Below, in pieces: positions 7,138-17,458 of a stretch of 27,709 nucleotides of DNA; within the stretch, counting starts at the first letter, position 1; every line of letters begins with the position of its first letter. The translations under genes were made by a program, and so were the position numbers. The notes below the pieces were generated by a model. That model was not told the origin of the DNA, made no database searches, and saw nothing but the letters and a program-made list of their open reading frames with translations. This DNA comes from Shewanella sp. GTDB taxonomy: Bacteria > Pseudomonadota > Gammaproteobacteria > Enterobacterales > Shewanellaceae. Location: the NCBI GenBank assembly GCA_004195335.1, contig SDWK01000792.1:1-27709 (forward strand), given 5' to 3'.

Positions 7138-9084
7138 AAAGTGTTCTGCTTTCTCTATTCGGCGAGGCTTACCAAGAATGATCAATATATCACCCGGGCG
7201 AATATTCCAATCTAACTCAGGGCTTTCAACCTCAGAACCTGAACGCCTAACCGCCCTTATCTCGACTCTGAGTTTCTCCCAGGGAATCTCGGCCAAGGTC
7301 AAGCCTACGGCATTGGCTCCTTTGGGAAGCGCTACGGCGTGCAGGTGCTCGAGAGTGAAATCGGTTTCGGCTCCGGAAAAGAAACCATGAAGATACTGGT
7401 AATGATTACGTCGTTCGTGTTCCAGTCGCTTTAAAATTCTCGTCAGTGGAACGCCGCACTGATACAAAACCTGAGAAACCAACATTAAACTGCCCTCCAG
7501 ACTTTCGGGAATAACCTGACTGGCTCCGGCCTCCTCAAGCTCCTGCATCCCGGTATCATCACGGGTTCTCACTAATATTTTTGAATCAGGGGCCAATTGA
7601 CGACATAGAGGCAGCACTTCCTCGAGAATACGACTATTACTGAAAGTCAAAACGATCATTTTAGCCTCGCGGATTTTGGCTTGCTTAAGAATGCTACGCT
7701 TACAGACATCACCAAAGTAAACGGGCTCACCCGCTTTTCTCGCTTCCGATACGCGAGTGGGATCTAAGTCTAACACCAAGAATGGCACGGCCTCGATTTT
7801 CATGAATCGGGCGATAGTTTGTCCTACACGGCCGTAACCTAAGATTAATACCAAGTCCTTTTCATTTTTATTTATGCTTTCAATACTGGGCTCAATGGCG
7901 GAGAAGTTTTCCTCTTGAGGTCGAACACCCTGTAAATAACGGGCAATATCGACGCTATGCCTGACTAACCAGGGGGCTACAGCCATAGAGAGCACCGCCA
8001 CCATCACCAGTTTAGTACTCAAGGCAATATCAAGAAGCCGATAATTAACCGCTAACGCCAATACAACAAAACTAAACTCGCCTACCTGTGCCAGGCTCAA
8101 GGCCGTCGAAACTGAGGTTCTGAATGATTCACGAGCGGCCCTTAACAAAGCGAAGATAACCAAGGATTTGCCTAAAATCACCGCCACCAACAAGACTAAG
8201 ATCTGCCACCAGAACTGCAAAACCAGCGTAAAGTCGAGTAACATACCGATAGAGATAAAAAACAATCCCATCAATAGATCCCGAAACGGTCTGATATCGG
8301 CCTCAAGCTGACGCTTATACTGGCTTTCACCCAACAGCATTCCCGCCATGAATGCGCCAAGAGCCATAGATAAACCTAACCATTGAGTCAAGACGCCGGT
8401 TAACAGTGCCACCACCAGTGTAGTGAGCATAAATAGCTCATTGGACCGTGAACGGGCAACTTCATCGAATAATCTGGGCAAGCCCCACTTACCAAAAGCC
8501 ATCAAGGCTACGAAGGCTAACACACCTTCAATCATGGCATAACCTATGCTTTTCACCGTCAACATCTCACCCCCAGAAGCCAACAATGGCAGTAGGATCA
8601 ATAGAGGGACAACGGCAAGATCTTGAAATAACAGGACACTGACAGAAAGTTCACCGTGCCTCCTTCTTAACCAGCCTTGCTCGTTAAGTAACTTAAGCAC
8701 GATTGCCGTAGAGGAGAGTGCGATAGCCGAACCTACCACTACAGATTCTACTAAGGTTAATGACCCCAGAAATGAGATGCCCGTCGCCAGTGCCGCTGTG
8801 ACAACCACCTGTGCGCTCCCCAGACCAAATACGGTTCGCCTCATTGCCCAAAGCCTGGGAAGAGAAAACTCCAACCCCAGGCTGAACATGAGTAACACAA
8901 CGCCGAGCTCGGCAACTGATTGCATCTGATGTTGACTAAACCAGTTAAAGCCGGAAGGACCACTGATAACGCCTGTGAGTAGGTAGGCCAAGATAGCAGG
9001 CAGTCCAGCCCGTCTTAACAGGGCAATTGAGATAATTGCTACCACAAGCATCAAAAGGATTTGGATAAGAAAACTGTGTTCCAT
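7123..9084 (-). CDS. KefB-like cation:proton antiporter (CPA2) with RCK domains
   Basis: This 653-residue inner-membrane transporter belongs to the monovalent cation:proton antiporter-2 family. Residues 1-385 form about 12 membrane helices. They include the KefB-like stretch VAELGVVLLMFSLGLEF (57-73) and the Gln154-Asp155 pair in LLFQDLAVVP, the K+-efflux type ion-binding signature. After a linker, an RCK/TrkA-N domain begins with LGYGRVGQTIARF (GxGxxG nucleotide fold, acidic strand end LVLDLDP), and an RCK_C domain fills about 570-650. It likely exports K+ or Na+ in exchange for protons under nucleotide control. No KefF/KefG-type ancillary oxidoreductase gene is adjacent, so glutathione-electrophile gating as in E. 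coli KefB/KefC cannot be assumed. The ATG at 9084 has only a weak, distant GGAG. It is divergent from the GGDEF gene and upstream of the esterase. Confidence 0.85.
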   Translation of the reverse strand: MEHSFLIQILLMLVVAIISIALLRRAGLPAILAYLLTGVISGPSGFNWFSQHQMQSVAELGVVLLMFSLGLEFSLPRLWAMRRTVFGLGSAQVVVTAALATGISFLGSLTLVESVVVGSAIALSSTAIVLKLLNEQGWLRRRHGELSVSVLLFQDLAVVPLLILLPLLASGGEMLTVKSIGYAMIEGVLAFVALMAFGKWGLPRLFDEVARSRSNELFMLTTLVVALLTGVLTQWLGLSMALGAFMAGMLLGESQYKRQLEADIRPFRDLLMGLFFISIGMLLDFTLVLQFWWQILVLLVAVILGKSLVIFALLRAARESFRTSVSTALSLAQVGEFSFVVLALAVNYRLLDIALSTKLVMVAVLSMAVAPWLVRHSVDIARYLQGVRPQEENFSAIEPSIESINKNEKDLVLILGYGRVGQTIARFMKIEAVPFLVLDLDPTRVSEARKAGEPVYFGDVCKRSILKQAKIREAKMIVLTFSNSRILEEVLPLCRQLAPDSKILVRTRDDTGMQELEEAGASQVIPESLEGSLMLVSQVLYQCGVPLTRILKRLEHERRNHYQYLHGFFSGAETDFTLEHLHAVALPKGANAVGLTLAEIPWEKLRVEIRAVRRSGSEVESPELDWNIRPGDILIILGKPRRIEKAEHFLLQG

Positions 9085-9221
9085 TTAAATTTTGGCTCCA
9101 AGTCAAATAACTGACACGTCAATTTTGTACTTACAATAGAAAGATTAACTCAATGACAAATAAAGACAAATTTAATTAACAATATAATAGGCATACTAAT
9201 TGCTAGTAAACATTCAATAGA

Positions 9222-9237
9222 GAGGTTACTTAACCTC
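9222..9237. promoter_or_regulatory. Perfect palindrome in the GGDEF gene leader
   Basis: GAGGTTA-CT-TAACCTC is a 7-bp inverted repeat with a 2-base centre, ending 30 bases before the diguanylate cyclase ATG. A TATAAT hexamer (possible -10) lies at 9183-9188 without a good -35, so transcription could start just upstream of the palindrome. It could be a repressor site or a small 5'-UTR hairpin; no T run follows. Function is unproven. Confidence 0.35.
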
Positions 9238-9267
9238 AGCGAGTCCGGCATTGATGGAGTACTAATT

Positions 9268-10149
9268 ATGGACTTTGGCCTAGCGACAGAGTTTTATCCC
9301 GAAGAGTATCAGTATCACCCTAAATCATATGGTGTTGATAATGCTGAGCTCGATTTAGTGGAAATTATTCAGCAATTACATGAAAGTTTAGATCCTAGGA
9401 CAGTTTTTGCCTGCTTCGGCAAAGTCATGGGACAACACTTGCCTATGCACGGTGTAAAACTCGACTACAAACATTATCAGTTTAGTTGGGGAAGACGTCA
9501 GGGGCTAGTTATTAAGCAACAACTGGTGTGCTCCGGTGAAACGGCTGCCCTCCAATATAGCTTGAAGTCTCCGTTAACTCCATCACAAGCACAGCGATTA
9601 CAGTTACTGCAGACGCTTGTGCTCTTGCCACTGTTTAATGCGACCCGATTTCATGAGATGTCTCAGCAGGCCATGTACGACTCGCTCACTAAATTAGGAA
9701 ATCGTCATTACTATATCGAGAGTCTTAAAAAAGCGGTTGCAACAGCCCAGCGCTATAGTAACGACCTCTCATTAGTTGTGCTTGACTTAGATAACTTCAA
9801 GCAGCTTAACGACCGCTATGGCCACCAATTTGGTGATGACGTACTGTCTGAGTTTGGCCAATTATTAAATGGCGTGATCCGCAATACCGATCAGGCATTT
9901 CGTATTGGTGGAGATGAATTTGTCGTCATCGTACGCGGAGATAAACAAGCCGCCGGCATCTTGTGTGAACGGATATTAGCTTCGATGTCATCGCTGCCCT
10001 TGTTTGAAAAACATGAGATTCAAACCAGCTTAGGCGTATCTCAATGGGTAAGTGGTGAAGTTCCATCGGCACTGTATGAACGAGCCGACAGGGCACTGTA
10101 TCGAGCCAAGGCCGCTGGACGACAATGTTTCAGGATTGATGGAGAGTAA
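9268..10149 (+). CDS. Diguanylate cyclase (GGDEF protein)
   Basis: This 293-residue soluble protein should make cyclic di-GMP from two GTP. The C-terminal GGDEF domain (about 132-290) has the start signature YDSLTKLGNRHYY, metal-ligand region VVLDLDNFKQLND (Asp173, Asp175), an intact active-site motif GGDEF at 214-218, and an inhibitory I-site RNTD (205-208) exactly five residues before it, so feedback inhibition is expected. Residues 1-130 form an input region I do not recognise: no membrane segment, no PAS hallmark, and several aromatic residues (YPEEYQYHP near the start). ATG 9268 is preceded by GGAG eight bases away. It is divergent from the antiporter and convergent with tilS, with its own promoter region, so it is likely monocistronic. 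Enzyme activity is well supported; the signal is unknown. Confidence 0.9.
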   Translation: MDFGLATEFYPEEYQYHPKSYGVDNAELDLVEIIQQLHESLDPRTVFACFGKVMGQHLPMHGVKLDYKHYQFSWGRRQGLVIKQQLVCSGETAALQYSLKSPLTPSQAQRLQLLQTLVLLPLFNATRFHEMSQQAMYDSLTKLGNRHYYIESLKKAVATAQRYSNDLSLVVLDLDNFKQLNDRYGHQFGDDVLSEFGQLLNGVIRNTDQAFRIGGDEFVVIVRGDKQAAGILCERILASMSSLPLFEKHEIQTSLGVSQWVSGEVPSALYERADRALYRAKAAGRQCFRIDGE

Positions 10150-10262
10150 GAAGACTATCGAGCTCTGAACCTAATATTTATAGCATAGTACCCTAGCATC
10201 GTGCTCAGACTTGACCAGAGGAATATTATTCTGAGAGAGTATTGAGGACTTTATTTGTACGC

Positions 10263-10305
10263 ATGACTTTCTAAAATGAGCTTTCTGGAATAACCTTTCT
10301 GGACT
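10263..10305. repeat. Three imperfect short direct repeats between GGDEF gene and tilS
   Basis: The minus strand reads CCAGAAAGGTTATT, CCAGAAAGCTCATT and TTAGAAAGTCAT in succession. They lie in the 271-bp convergent gap 10150-10420, which has no gene that I can support. A weak imperfect hairpin (10287-10313) overlaps them, but there is no T run. Function unknown. Confidence 0.4.
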
Positions 10306-10404
10306 GGTATTCCGCCCCCGCTTTGACACTAGCCAAGCAAGATCCGCCCCTCACTGACAAATTAATATATACACGGCTATTGCTGCGATGAAAAATCGAG
10401 TCAA

Positions 10405-10431
10405 ACTTATGACTTATGACTTATGACTTAT
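10405..10431. repeat. 7-bp tandem repeat over the tilS stop codon
   Basis: ACTTATG is repeated three times and followed by a partial fourth copy ACTTAT. On the minus strand this is AAGTCAT units, and the tilS stop TAA (10423-10421) lies inside the array. Because seven is not a multiple of three, copy-number changes shift the frame, but each unit carries TAA, so any effect would be limited to the last residues of TilS. Confidence 0.9.
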
Positions 10432-11887
10432 CCAGGTTATGAGCTACCACATTAAACTGTAAACCCATACTCGAATCTAGGCACAGAAATGCCTTCTCAA
10501 TCCAATAACCGACGGCGCAAACCAACACACTATTGTAAAAGATAAGCGGTACCTTCTCTCGCTCCCAAGGTGGAATACCATACTCCTGCCATAACTTCTT
10601 AAGCTCTCGTCCCTTCTGCCTGTTATGGGGAGAACAACGCGTACTACCCGCAACAGCGAAACGAACCGTGACTGCCTCATCAATTTGCGGTAAACGAACC
10701 CTTTCGAGTTGCGTTAACTTACTGACCTGTAGCGTTCTGTTTTCTGAAAGCAATAAGAACAGCTCAGCTTCACTATTCTCTATTTGAACGACACCCTCTA
10801 TCTCAGCACAATAGGGAGATAGCAAGGAGGTTAAATCCCATTCGAGTACCGATGCTTTTATTCGCTCGGCGTGTTCAGCTTCAACAGAGCAGAGATAAGC
10901 CCGTCCTCTGAAGCGCCTGACAAGGGTATCACCTAATCTGAGCTCGACCTTAGCATCGAGCCTGGCATCGAGTAACTGATTTAACACCTGCTCAAGTTGA
11001 ACTTGTGATAATGGCGCAAAGCCAAGATATTCGATATAGCCTCTGAGCAGCAAGAGTTGCCAATTGACACCTTGCTCACTTAAGCTTGAGAGCTCCAAAG
11101 CAGACCTATTTCCCTGACTGACGGGCACAATATATGAGGGTAAACGTTTACTAACCTCTTCGTCGATCACCGCCTGCTGCTGCGCACATAAGGCGGCACT
11201 TCGACTCGCAGTCACCGCAATTGAGCTCCAGCGGGCCTTAAGTTTAGGGATGATCTCCAGACGCAAAAAATTACGATCGAACTTACTGTCTTGATTACTC
11301 TCATCTTCAATATGAGATATCGCCTCACTGGCGGCCAGCGCCTCTATCTGTTCGCGGCTAATAGACAATAGCGGCCTAAGCAATTGTTTATTTTTATCAA
11401 ATGCTTGAATTTCTCCCATGGCCGACAAGCCCTTTGGCCCCAACCCTCGTTTGAGTGCAAGCAAAACGGTCTCTAATTGATCATCTAAGTGATGGGCGGT
11501 TAACAGCGCATCACCCGCTGCCATCAATGAAGTAATCGCCTCATAGCGAGCACTGCGGGCCTGAGCTTCAATACTGAGCCTGGGACCCATTCTTACCTTT
11601 ACCGCCTTAATTTCGATAGGTAAATGATATTTAGCAGCCTGAGACTGACAATGCTCTACCCAAGCATCGGCATTTGAGCTTAGCCCATGATGAACATGCA
11701 CCAACAGGTACCGATATTGAGGATTGTGCCTAGCAAATCTGGCTAAACCTTGTGCCAACACTTCTGAATCGACCCCGCCACTGTAAGCGAGTACTAACTG
11801 AGACCCAGAGTTGATGGATGCCCTAGCGACACAATCAGCAATTAATTTGCTGGCATCGAATTCTGGGATTGGAGTACGGTTACTCAT
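10421..11887 (-). CDS. tilS: tRNA(Ile)-lysidine synthase
   Basis: This 488-residue cytoplasmic enzyme joins lysine to C34 of the CAU-anticodon tRNA-Ile using ATP, so that the tRNA reads AUA codons. The N-terminal PP-loop domain has SGGVDS at 36-41 and the family stretch VHVHHGLSSNADAWVEHC; LLTAHHLDDQLETVLL follows. The C-terminal TilS_C domain has GRELKKLWQEYGIPPWEREK. Length is a little above the roughly 430 residues of E. coli TilS. The ATG follows the dnaE stop TAG with no base between, so translation is probably coupled. The stop codon lies in a 7-bp tandem repeat. It is the last gene of the minus-strand cluster and convergent with the GGDEF gene. Confidence 0.95.
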   Translation of the reverse strand: MSNRTPIPEFDASKLIADCVARASINSGSQLVLAYSGGVDSEVLAQGLARFARHNPQYRYLLVHVHHGLSSNADAWVEHCQSQAAKYHLPIEIKAVKVRMGPRLSIEAQARSARYEAITSLMAAGDALLTAHHLDDQLETVLLALKRGLGPKGLSAMGEIQAFDKNKQLLRPLLSISREQIEALAASEAISHIEDESNQDSKFDRNFLRLEIIPKLKARWSSIAVTASRSAALCAQQQAVIDEEVSKRLPSYIVPVSQGNRSALELSSLSEQGVNWQLLLLRGYIEYLGFAPLSQVQLEQVLNQLLDARLDAKVELRLGDTLVRRFRGRAYLCSVEAEHAERIKASVLEWDLTSLLSPYCAEIEGVVQIENSEAELFLLLSENRTLQVSKLTQLERVRLPQIDEAVTVRFAVAGSTRCSPHNRQKGRELKKLWQEYGIPPWEREKVPLIFYNSVLVCAVGYWIEKAFLCLDSSMGLQFNVVAHNLDKS

Positions 11888-14800
11888 CTAAAAAAGAATC
11901 CTCACCTTACCCGCTCCCGTTAAGGTCTCCAGTTCCAGCATCAACTCATCAGTCGGGTTAACCCGCCAATTCTCACCGAGCCTGAACCGAGCCTTGGCTT
12001 GAGATTGCGTATAATTGACAATGACGGGTACCGCCCCGCTCTTCCATGGCTCAACGGCTTGTTTAAATTTATCCAGCCAGGTCTGATCGATAGTTTCAGC
12101 CTCTATATCGACCTCAACGGCGCTGGCGAAGTGACTACGAGCTTCACCCATATCGATGATATTTCTGGCCGTCATGCGGTTTCCACCGGAAAAATCGTCG
12201 AAGCTCACCTCGCCTTCGATGATTAATATACGGTCTATTTCCAACAGATGGTTATACTTCTCGAATGCCTCGGTAAATAGCATCACTTCAAGACGTGCAC
12301 TCTTATCATCTAAGGTCACAAGCCCCATCTTCGAGCCACGTTTTGTCATCATCACTCGGGTGGCGACCACAAGCCCTGCCGCCTTCATCGTTTTGCCCCG
12401 CTCGGTAGGGTGCACCTCTTTGAGACGACCCGACGTGTAATGCTTTAACTCTTTCAGGTACTGATTAATCGGGTGGCCCGTCAGATACAAACCTAACGTC
12501 TCTCTCTCTCCCTCTAACCACACTTTATCGGGCCAAGGTGCACACTCAACAAACTGCTGCTTAACATCCTCAGGATCGGAGTTTAGCAGGCCAAACATAT
12601 CATGTTGACCAATCGCTTCCGCTTTCGCATTTTGATCCGCCGCGCGTAAAGCTTCTGGCAAGGTTGCCATCATAGCCGCACGGTGTGGACCTAATGAATC
12701 TAACGCGCCAGCACAGATTAACTTCTCCATAATGCGTTTATTGAGTTTTTTCAGATCCACACGGGCACAGAAATCGAATAGATCTTTAAAAGGCCCCTCT
12801 TTACGCGCTGCAAGTATGGAATCGACCGGGCCGTCACCCACCCCTTTTATCGCGCCAATGCCGTAAACAATTTTACCCTCCTCATCGACATTGAACTTGA
12901 GCAGGCCCTTGTTCACGTCTGGTGGTAACAGTGGCATTCCCATACGCTCACACTCATCGACCAAGATAACTATCTTATCGGTGTTATCCATATCGGCTGA
13001 CATTACCGCCGCCATAAACTCCGCAGGGTAATGGGTCTTTAACCAAAGCGTTTGATAGGAAACCAAAGCATAAGCGGCCGAGTGAGACTTGTTAAAACCG
13101 TAGCCCGCAAACTTCTCTACCAGATCGAAGATCTTCATCGACAGCTCACCGTCGACACCATTGTCTATCGATCCCTGTTCAAACGTACCGCGCTGTTTCG
13201 CCATCTCCTCAGGTTTCTTCTTACCCATTGCACGACGAAGCATATCTGCGCCACCGAGTGAGTAACCCGCTAGAACCTGAGCAATCTGCATCACCTGCTC
13301 TTGATAGAGAATAATGCCGTAAGTAGGTTCTAGTACCCATTTTAGGGAGTCATGCTGGTATTCGGCATCGGGATAAGAGACGGCTTCACGACCATGCTTA
13401 CGCTCGATAAAGTTATCAACCATGCCCGATTGAAGCGGACCGGGTCTAAACAAGGCTACCAGTGCAATCATATCTTCGAAGCTATCGGGCTGAAGACGCT
13501 TAATCAAATCTTTCATTCCGCGAGATTCAAGCTGGAATACCGCCGTCGTCTCGTAGCGCTGCAGTAACTTAAAACAGGCCGGGTCGGCTAAAGGGATGGA
13601 TTCGATGCGAACATGTTCTTCGCCCAGCTTATCTTTCTTAGCATTGACCATCTGCAATGCCCAATCGATGATCGTTAGCGTTCGTAGCCCCAAGAAATCG
13701 AATTTAACTAAACCGGCGGTCTCGACGTCGTTCTTATCGAACTGAGTCACCGGGTTAAGGCCTTCGGCATCACAATAAATTGGCGCAAAATCGGTGATCG
13801 TCGTCGGCGATATCACCACACCACCGGCGTGTTTACCCGCGTTACGAGTCACACCTTCAAGTATCCGGCACATATCGATGAGATCTTTAACCTCCTCATC
13901 ACCATCATAGGATTCCTGCAGCGCAGGCTCGACTTCAAACGCCTTGGCTAAGGTCATTCCAGGTTCTGCCGGCACCATTTTGGAGATCCGGTCAACAAAG
14001 CCATAAGGGTGGCCTAAGACTCGGCCCACATCTCGAATAACCGCTTTGGCGGCCATAGTACCGAAGGTAATAATTTGAGATACCGCATCTCGGCCATAGA
14101 GTTCGGCCACATGGTCAATCACCTCATCTCGCCTATCCATACAGAAGTCGATATCGAAATCCGGCATAGAGACACGTTCAGGGTTAAGAAATCGCTCAAA
14201 CAGCAACTCATATTCCAATGGGTCGAGATCGGTAATTTTAAGGGCATACGCCACTAAAGAGCCCGCACCAGAACCACGACCTGGGCCAATAGGAATATCT
14301 TGATCTTTACCCCACTGAATAAACTCCATCACGATAAGGAAGTAACCCGGGAATCCCATCTGGTTGATCACTTTGAGCTCTATATCGAGACGTTCATCAT
14401 ACTTAGGCCGTTTTTCAGTTCGGACTTCTGGGTCGGGGAACAAAAACTCAAGTCGTTCCTCTAAACCCTTCTGTGACACCTCAACCAAAAAGTCCTCAAT
14501 GCTTAGCTCACCGGTGGGGAAATTGGGGAGGAAATACTCTCCGAGCCTGACGGTGACATTACAGCGCTTAGCTATCTGTACGGTGTTTTCAATGGCTTCG
14601 GGAATATCTTCAAATAGTTCACACATCTGCTCGCTGGTTTTGAAATACTGCTCAGCACTGTATTTCTTCGGACGGCGAGGATCGGCCAAGGTAAAACCAT
14701 CAGAAATAGCGACACGGATCTCGTGGGCATCGAATTGCTCAGGCTTATTGAATACCACTTGGTTAGTCGCCACGACAGGCAGATCTTTTGTTTCAGCCAG

Positions 14801-15361
14801 GTCAACGGCCATATGCAGGTAGCGCTCTTCATCGGGACGCCCGGTACGTAGTAATTCTAGATAATATCGGTCGGGAAAATGGGTCTGATAAAACTCGACT
14901 AAGGACTCAACTTGAGACTGGTTTCCTTTCAGTAATGCCTTACCTATATCACCTTGTTTGCCACCAGAGAGTAAGATAAGCCCTTTACTGTATTTCGCTA
15001 ACCACTCTTGATCGATGACGGCTCTGTCGTTTATATGCCCCCTAAGGTAGGCATCACTGATGAGTAAAGTTAAGTTAGCATAACCTTCATTGTTCATTGC
15101 CAGTACGGTAATCGCGCAGAGTTCTTTGCCAAAAATAGGCACGCGCATCCAGAAATCAGCCCCAATTATCGGCTTGATGCCAGCACCATGGCAGGCGCCA
15201 TAGAACTTAACTAAGCCACACAGGTTAGTTTGATCTGTCAATGCCACTGCTGGCATACCTAATTCGGTAACTTTCCCAATAATTGGTTTTACCTTTGCCA
15301 GTCCATCTGACATAGAATAATCGCTGTGGACGCGTAAATGGACAAAATTGGGATCTGACAT
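11888..15361 (-). CDS. dnaE: DNA polymerase III alpha subunit
   Basis: This is the replicative polymerase of the chromosome, 1157 residues, nearly the length of E. coli DnaE (1160). The N-terminal PHP domain opens with [15 protein letters not shown]. The palm carries [16 protein letters not shown] with Asp401 and Asp403 at the same numbers as the catalytic pair in E. coli. [29 protein letters not shown] and [19 protein letters not shown] are also intact, and a C-terminal OB-fold and tail follow. The frame is open 23 codons upstream to 15430, but ATG 15361, just after AGGT, begins [16 protein letters not shown] like E. coli [16 protein letters not shown]. The 127-bp gap to rnhB could hold its own promoter. 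Downstream it abuts tilS; accA, which follows dnaE in E. coli, is not here. Confidence 0.98.
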   Translation of the reverse strand: MSDPNFVHLRVHSDYSMSDGLAKVKPIIGKVTELGMPAVALTDQTNLCGLVKFYGACHGAGIKPIIGADFWMRVPIFGKELCAITVLAMNNEGYANLTLLISDAYLRGHINDRAVIDQEWLAKYSKGLILLSGGKQGDIGKALLKGNQSQVESLVEFYQTHFPDRYYLELLRTGRPDEERYLHMAVDLAETKDLPVVATNQVVFNKPEQFDAHEIRVAISDGFTLADPRRPKKYSAEQYFKTSEQMCELFEDIPEAIENTVQIAKRCNVTVRLGEYFLPNFPTGELSIEDFLVEVSQKGLEERLEFLFPDPEVRTEKRPKYDERLDIELKVINQMGFPGYFLIVMEFIQWGKDQDIPIGPGRGSGAGSLVAYALKITDLDPLEYELLFERFLNPERVSMPDFDIDFCMDRRDEVIDHVAELYGRDAVSQIITFGTMAAKAVIRDVGRVLGHPYGFVDRISKMVPAEPGMTLAKAFEVEPALQESYDGDEEVKDLIDMCRILEGVTRNAGKHAGGVVISPTTITDFAPIYCDAEGLNPVTQFDKNDVETAGLVKFDFLGLRTLTIIDWALQMVNAKKDKLGEEHVRIESIPLADPACFKLLQRYETTAVFQLESRGMKDLIKRLQPDSFEDMIALVALFRPGPLQSGMVDNFIERKHGREAVSYPDAEYQHDSLKWVLEPTYGIILYQEQVMQIAQVLAGYSLGGADMLRRAMGKKKPEEMAKQRGTFEQGSIDNGVDGELSMKIFDLVEKFAGYGFNKSHSAAYALVSYQTLWLKTHYPAEFMAAVMSADMDNTDKIVILVDECERMGMPLLPPDVNKGLLKFNVDEEGKIVYGIGAIKGVGDGPVDSILAARKEGPFKDLFDFCARVDLKKLNKRIMEKLICAGALDSLGPHRAAMMATLPEALRAADQNAKAEAIGQHDMFGLLNSDPEDVKQQFVECAPWPDKVWLEGERETLGLYLTGHPINQYLKELKHYTSGRLKEVHPTERGKTMKAAGLVVATRVMMTKRGSKMGLVTLDDKSARLEVMLFTEAFEKYNHLLEIDRILIIEGEVSFDDFSGGNRMTARNIIDMGEARSHFASAVEVDIEAETIDQTWLDKFKQAVEPWKSGAVPVIVNYTQSQAKARFRLGENWRVNPTDELMLELETLTGAGKVRILF

Positions 15362-15488
15362 AGTACCTATATACTTATAAATTGGGGATAGCTTAAGACA
15401 GTAATGAGAGATTAACAGAGTCAATCTCACCTAGCTAGCTTGCAAGTGGATGGAACAACATTAGATGAAAGCCGATAAAGGTTGAGGT

Positions 15489-16130
15489 CTAGTTCTGCTC
15501 AATACGTTCTTTAACTGGCCTAAAACTCTTACGGTGTTCAGGAAGTACCCCATGCAATGCAAGTGCTTCGAAATGTGCTTTAGTTGGATAGCCTTTGTGC
15601 TTAGCAAAACCATACTGAGGGTGTTCCATATCGAGCAAATCCATCTCTCTATCGCGAATGACCTTGGCAATGATCGACGCGGCACTGATTGCAGCGATAA
15701 GCCCATCACCTTTTATCACAGCATGGGCTTCGATGGCGTTATCGGTTTGCTCACCATGATAAAAAATAGGCGTGCGATTACCATCGACTAATACTGATAA
15801 CGGTTTGATCTCTAACCCTGCCACAGCACGCTGCATTGCCAGCATAGTGGCATGTAAAATATTAAGCTCATCTATCTCTTCAGGCGTAGCGTGACCCACG
15901 CTTATGCTCAGTGCCTTTTCATGAATTTCGGCAAAGAGCATTTCACGTTTCTTTTCGGATAATTTCTTAGAATCATTCAATCCATTAATCGGATTGTTGG
16001 GATCTAAGATAACAGCAGCGGTAACCACATTCCCCACTAGTGGACCACGACCGACTTCGTCTACTCCGGCGTGTTGTTCACAACACAGACTCTCTATCTG
16101 TTCAGGCGTAATACCTTTAAAAACTGCCAT
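15489..16130 (-). CDS. rnhB: Ribonuclease HII
   Basis: This 213-residue cytoplasmic enzyme cuts RNA in RNA-DNA hybrids and removes single ribonucleotides misincorporated in DNA. The metal-binding motif [21 protein letters not shown] has Asp24 and Glu25. Asp116 lies in LVDGNR, and [17 protein letters not shown] carries the final active-site region. The family C-terminal stretch [11 protein letters not shown]...HRKSF is also present. The length matches the family. It lies 23 bp after lpxB in the usual gammaproteobacterial lpxB-rnhB-dnaE order and is probably co-transcribed with lpxB. The ribosome binding site is weak. Confidence 0.97.
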   Translation of the reverse strand: MAVFKGITPEQIESLCCEQHAGVDEVGRGPLVGNVVTAAVILDPNNPINGLNDSKKLSEKKREMLFAEIHEKALSISVGHATPEEIDELNILHATMLAMQRAVAGLEIKPLSVLVDGNRTPIFYHGEQTDNAIEAHAVIKGDGLIAAISAASIIAKVIRDREMDLLDMEHPQYGFAKHKGYPTKAHFEALALHGVLPEHRKSFRPVKERIEQN

Positions 16131-16153
16131 AATAATACCAAGTACCTTAAATA

Positions 16154-17323
<1,170 letters not shown>

Positions 17324-17343
17324 TTAAAAATAGGCTAATACCA

Positions 17344-17397
17344 ATCTGCATCAGCATAGGTCAATTCAGTGCGTGTATTCCCCACTGAATTGCAGAT
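17344..17397. repeat. Extended inverted repeat in the lpxA-lpxB gap
   Basis: AATTCAGTG (17363-17371) pairs with CACTGAATT (17383-17391) around an 11-base loop, and an outer pair ATCTGC (17344-17349) / GCAGAT (17392-17397) extends it with a 13-base bulge on one side. The sequence just before reads TAATACCAAT. The whole may be a small dispersed intergenic repeat inserted between lpxA and lpxB; this needs a genome-wide copy count. It lies after the terminator-like palindrome in the direction of transcription. Confidence 0.5.
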
Positions 17398-17412
17398 GAA
17401 TATAAAATAGAA

Positions 17413-17432
17413 AGCCCGTAAATTTACGGGCT
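17413..17432 (-). terminator. Terminator-like palindrome after lpxA
   Basis: AGCCCGTAAATTTACGGGCT is a perfect 20-bp palindrome starting 27 bases after the lpxA stop. On the minus strand it is followed by TTCTATTTTAT, a T-rich tail. It resembles an intrinsic terminator or attenuator that would end or thin transcription before lpxB. As RNA the AAATTT centre would form the loop and GC-rich AGCCCG the stem base. Confidence 0.6.
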
Positions 17433-17458
17433 CTTCGATATACTTTTTATATTTGTAG

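Larger units (their letters stand above)
6793..7150. repeat. Old tandem duplication (~180-bp unit) across antiporter 3' end and esterase 5' end
   Basis: Two imperfect direct copies are visible. The copy at about 6793-6949 holds the intact esterase start and, upstream of it, a remnant of the antiporter tail. The copy at about 6967-7150 holds the real antiporter tail followed by a degenerate esterase start. The ATGGGTATG starts are 181 bp apart (6908 and 7089). After a 6-bp insertion the offset becomes 175 bp and stays constant through the GCCACC blocks at 6801 and 6976. On the antiporter side, about 29 of 40 bases from 6908 upward match the antiporter end. Identity was counted by eye. Confidence 0.75.

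Noticed and set aside
10287..10313. GGAATAACC/GGTATTCC hairpin after the GGDEF gene
   Set aside because: The stem is bulged and there is no T run; not enough for a terminator call.
14364..14822. 152-codon ORF antisense to dnaE, and similar long antisense ORFs at 16326-16841, 25425-25835 and 26658-27086
   Set aside because: Each lies wholly opposite a conserved essential gene and shows low-complexity serine/arginine-rich sequence typical of shadow frames.
15362..15430. 23-codon N-terminal extension of DnaE
   Set aside because: DnaE proteins begin at the [16 protein letters not shown] methionine; the extension has no family counterpart.
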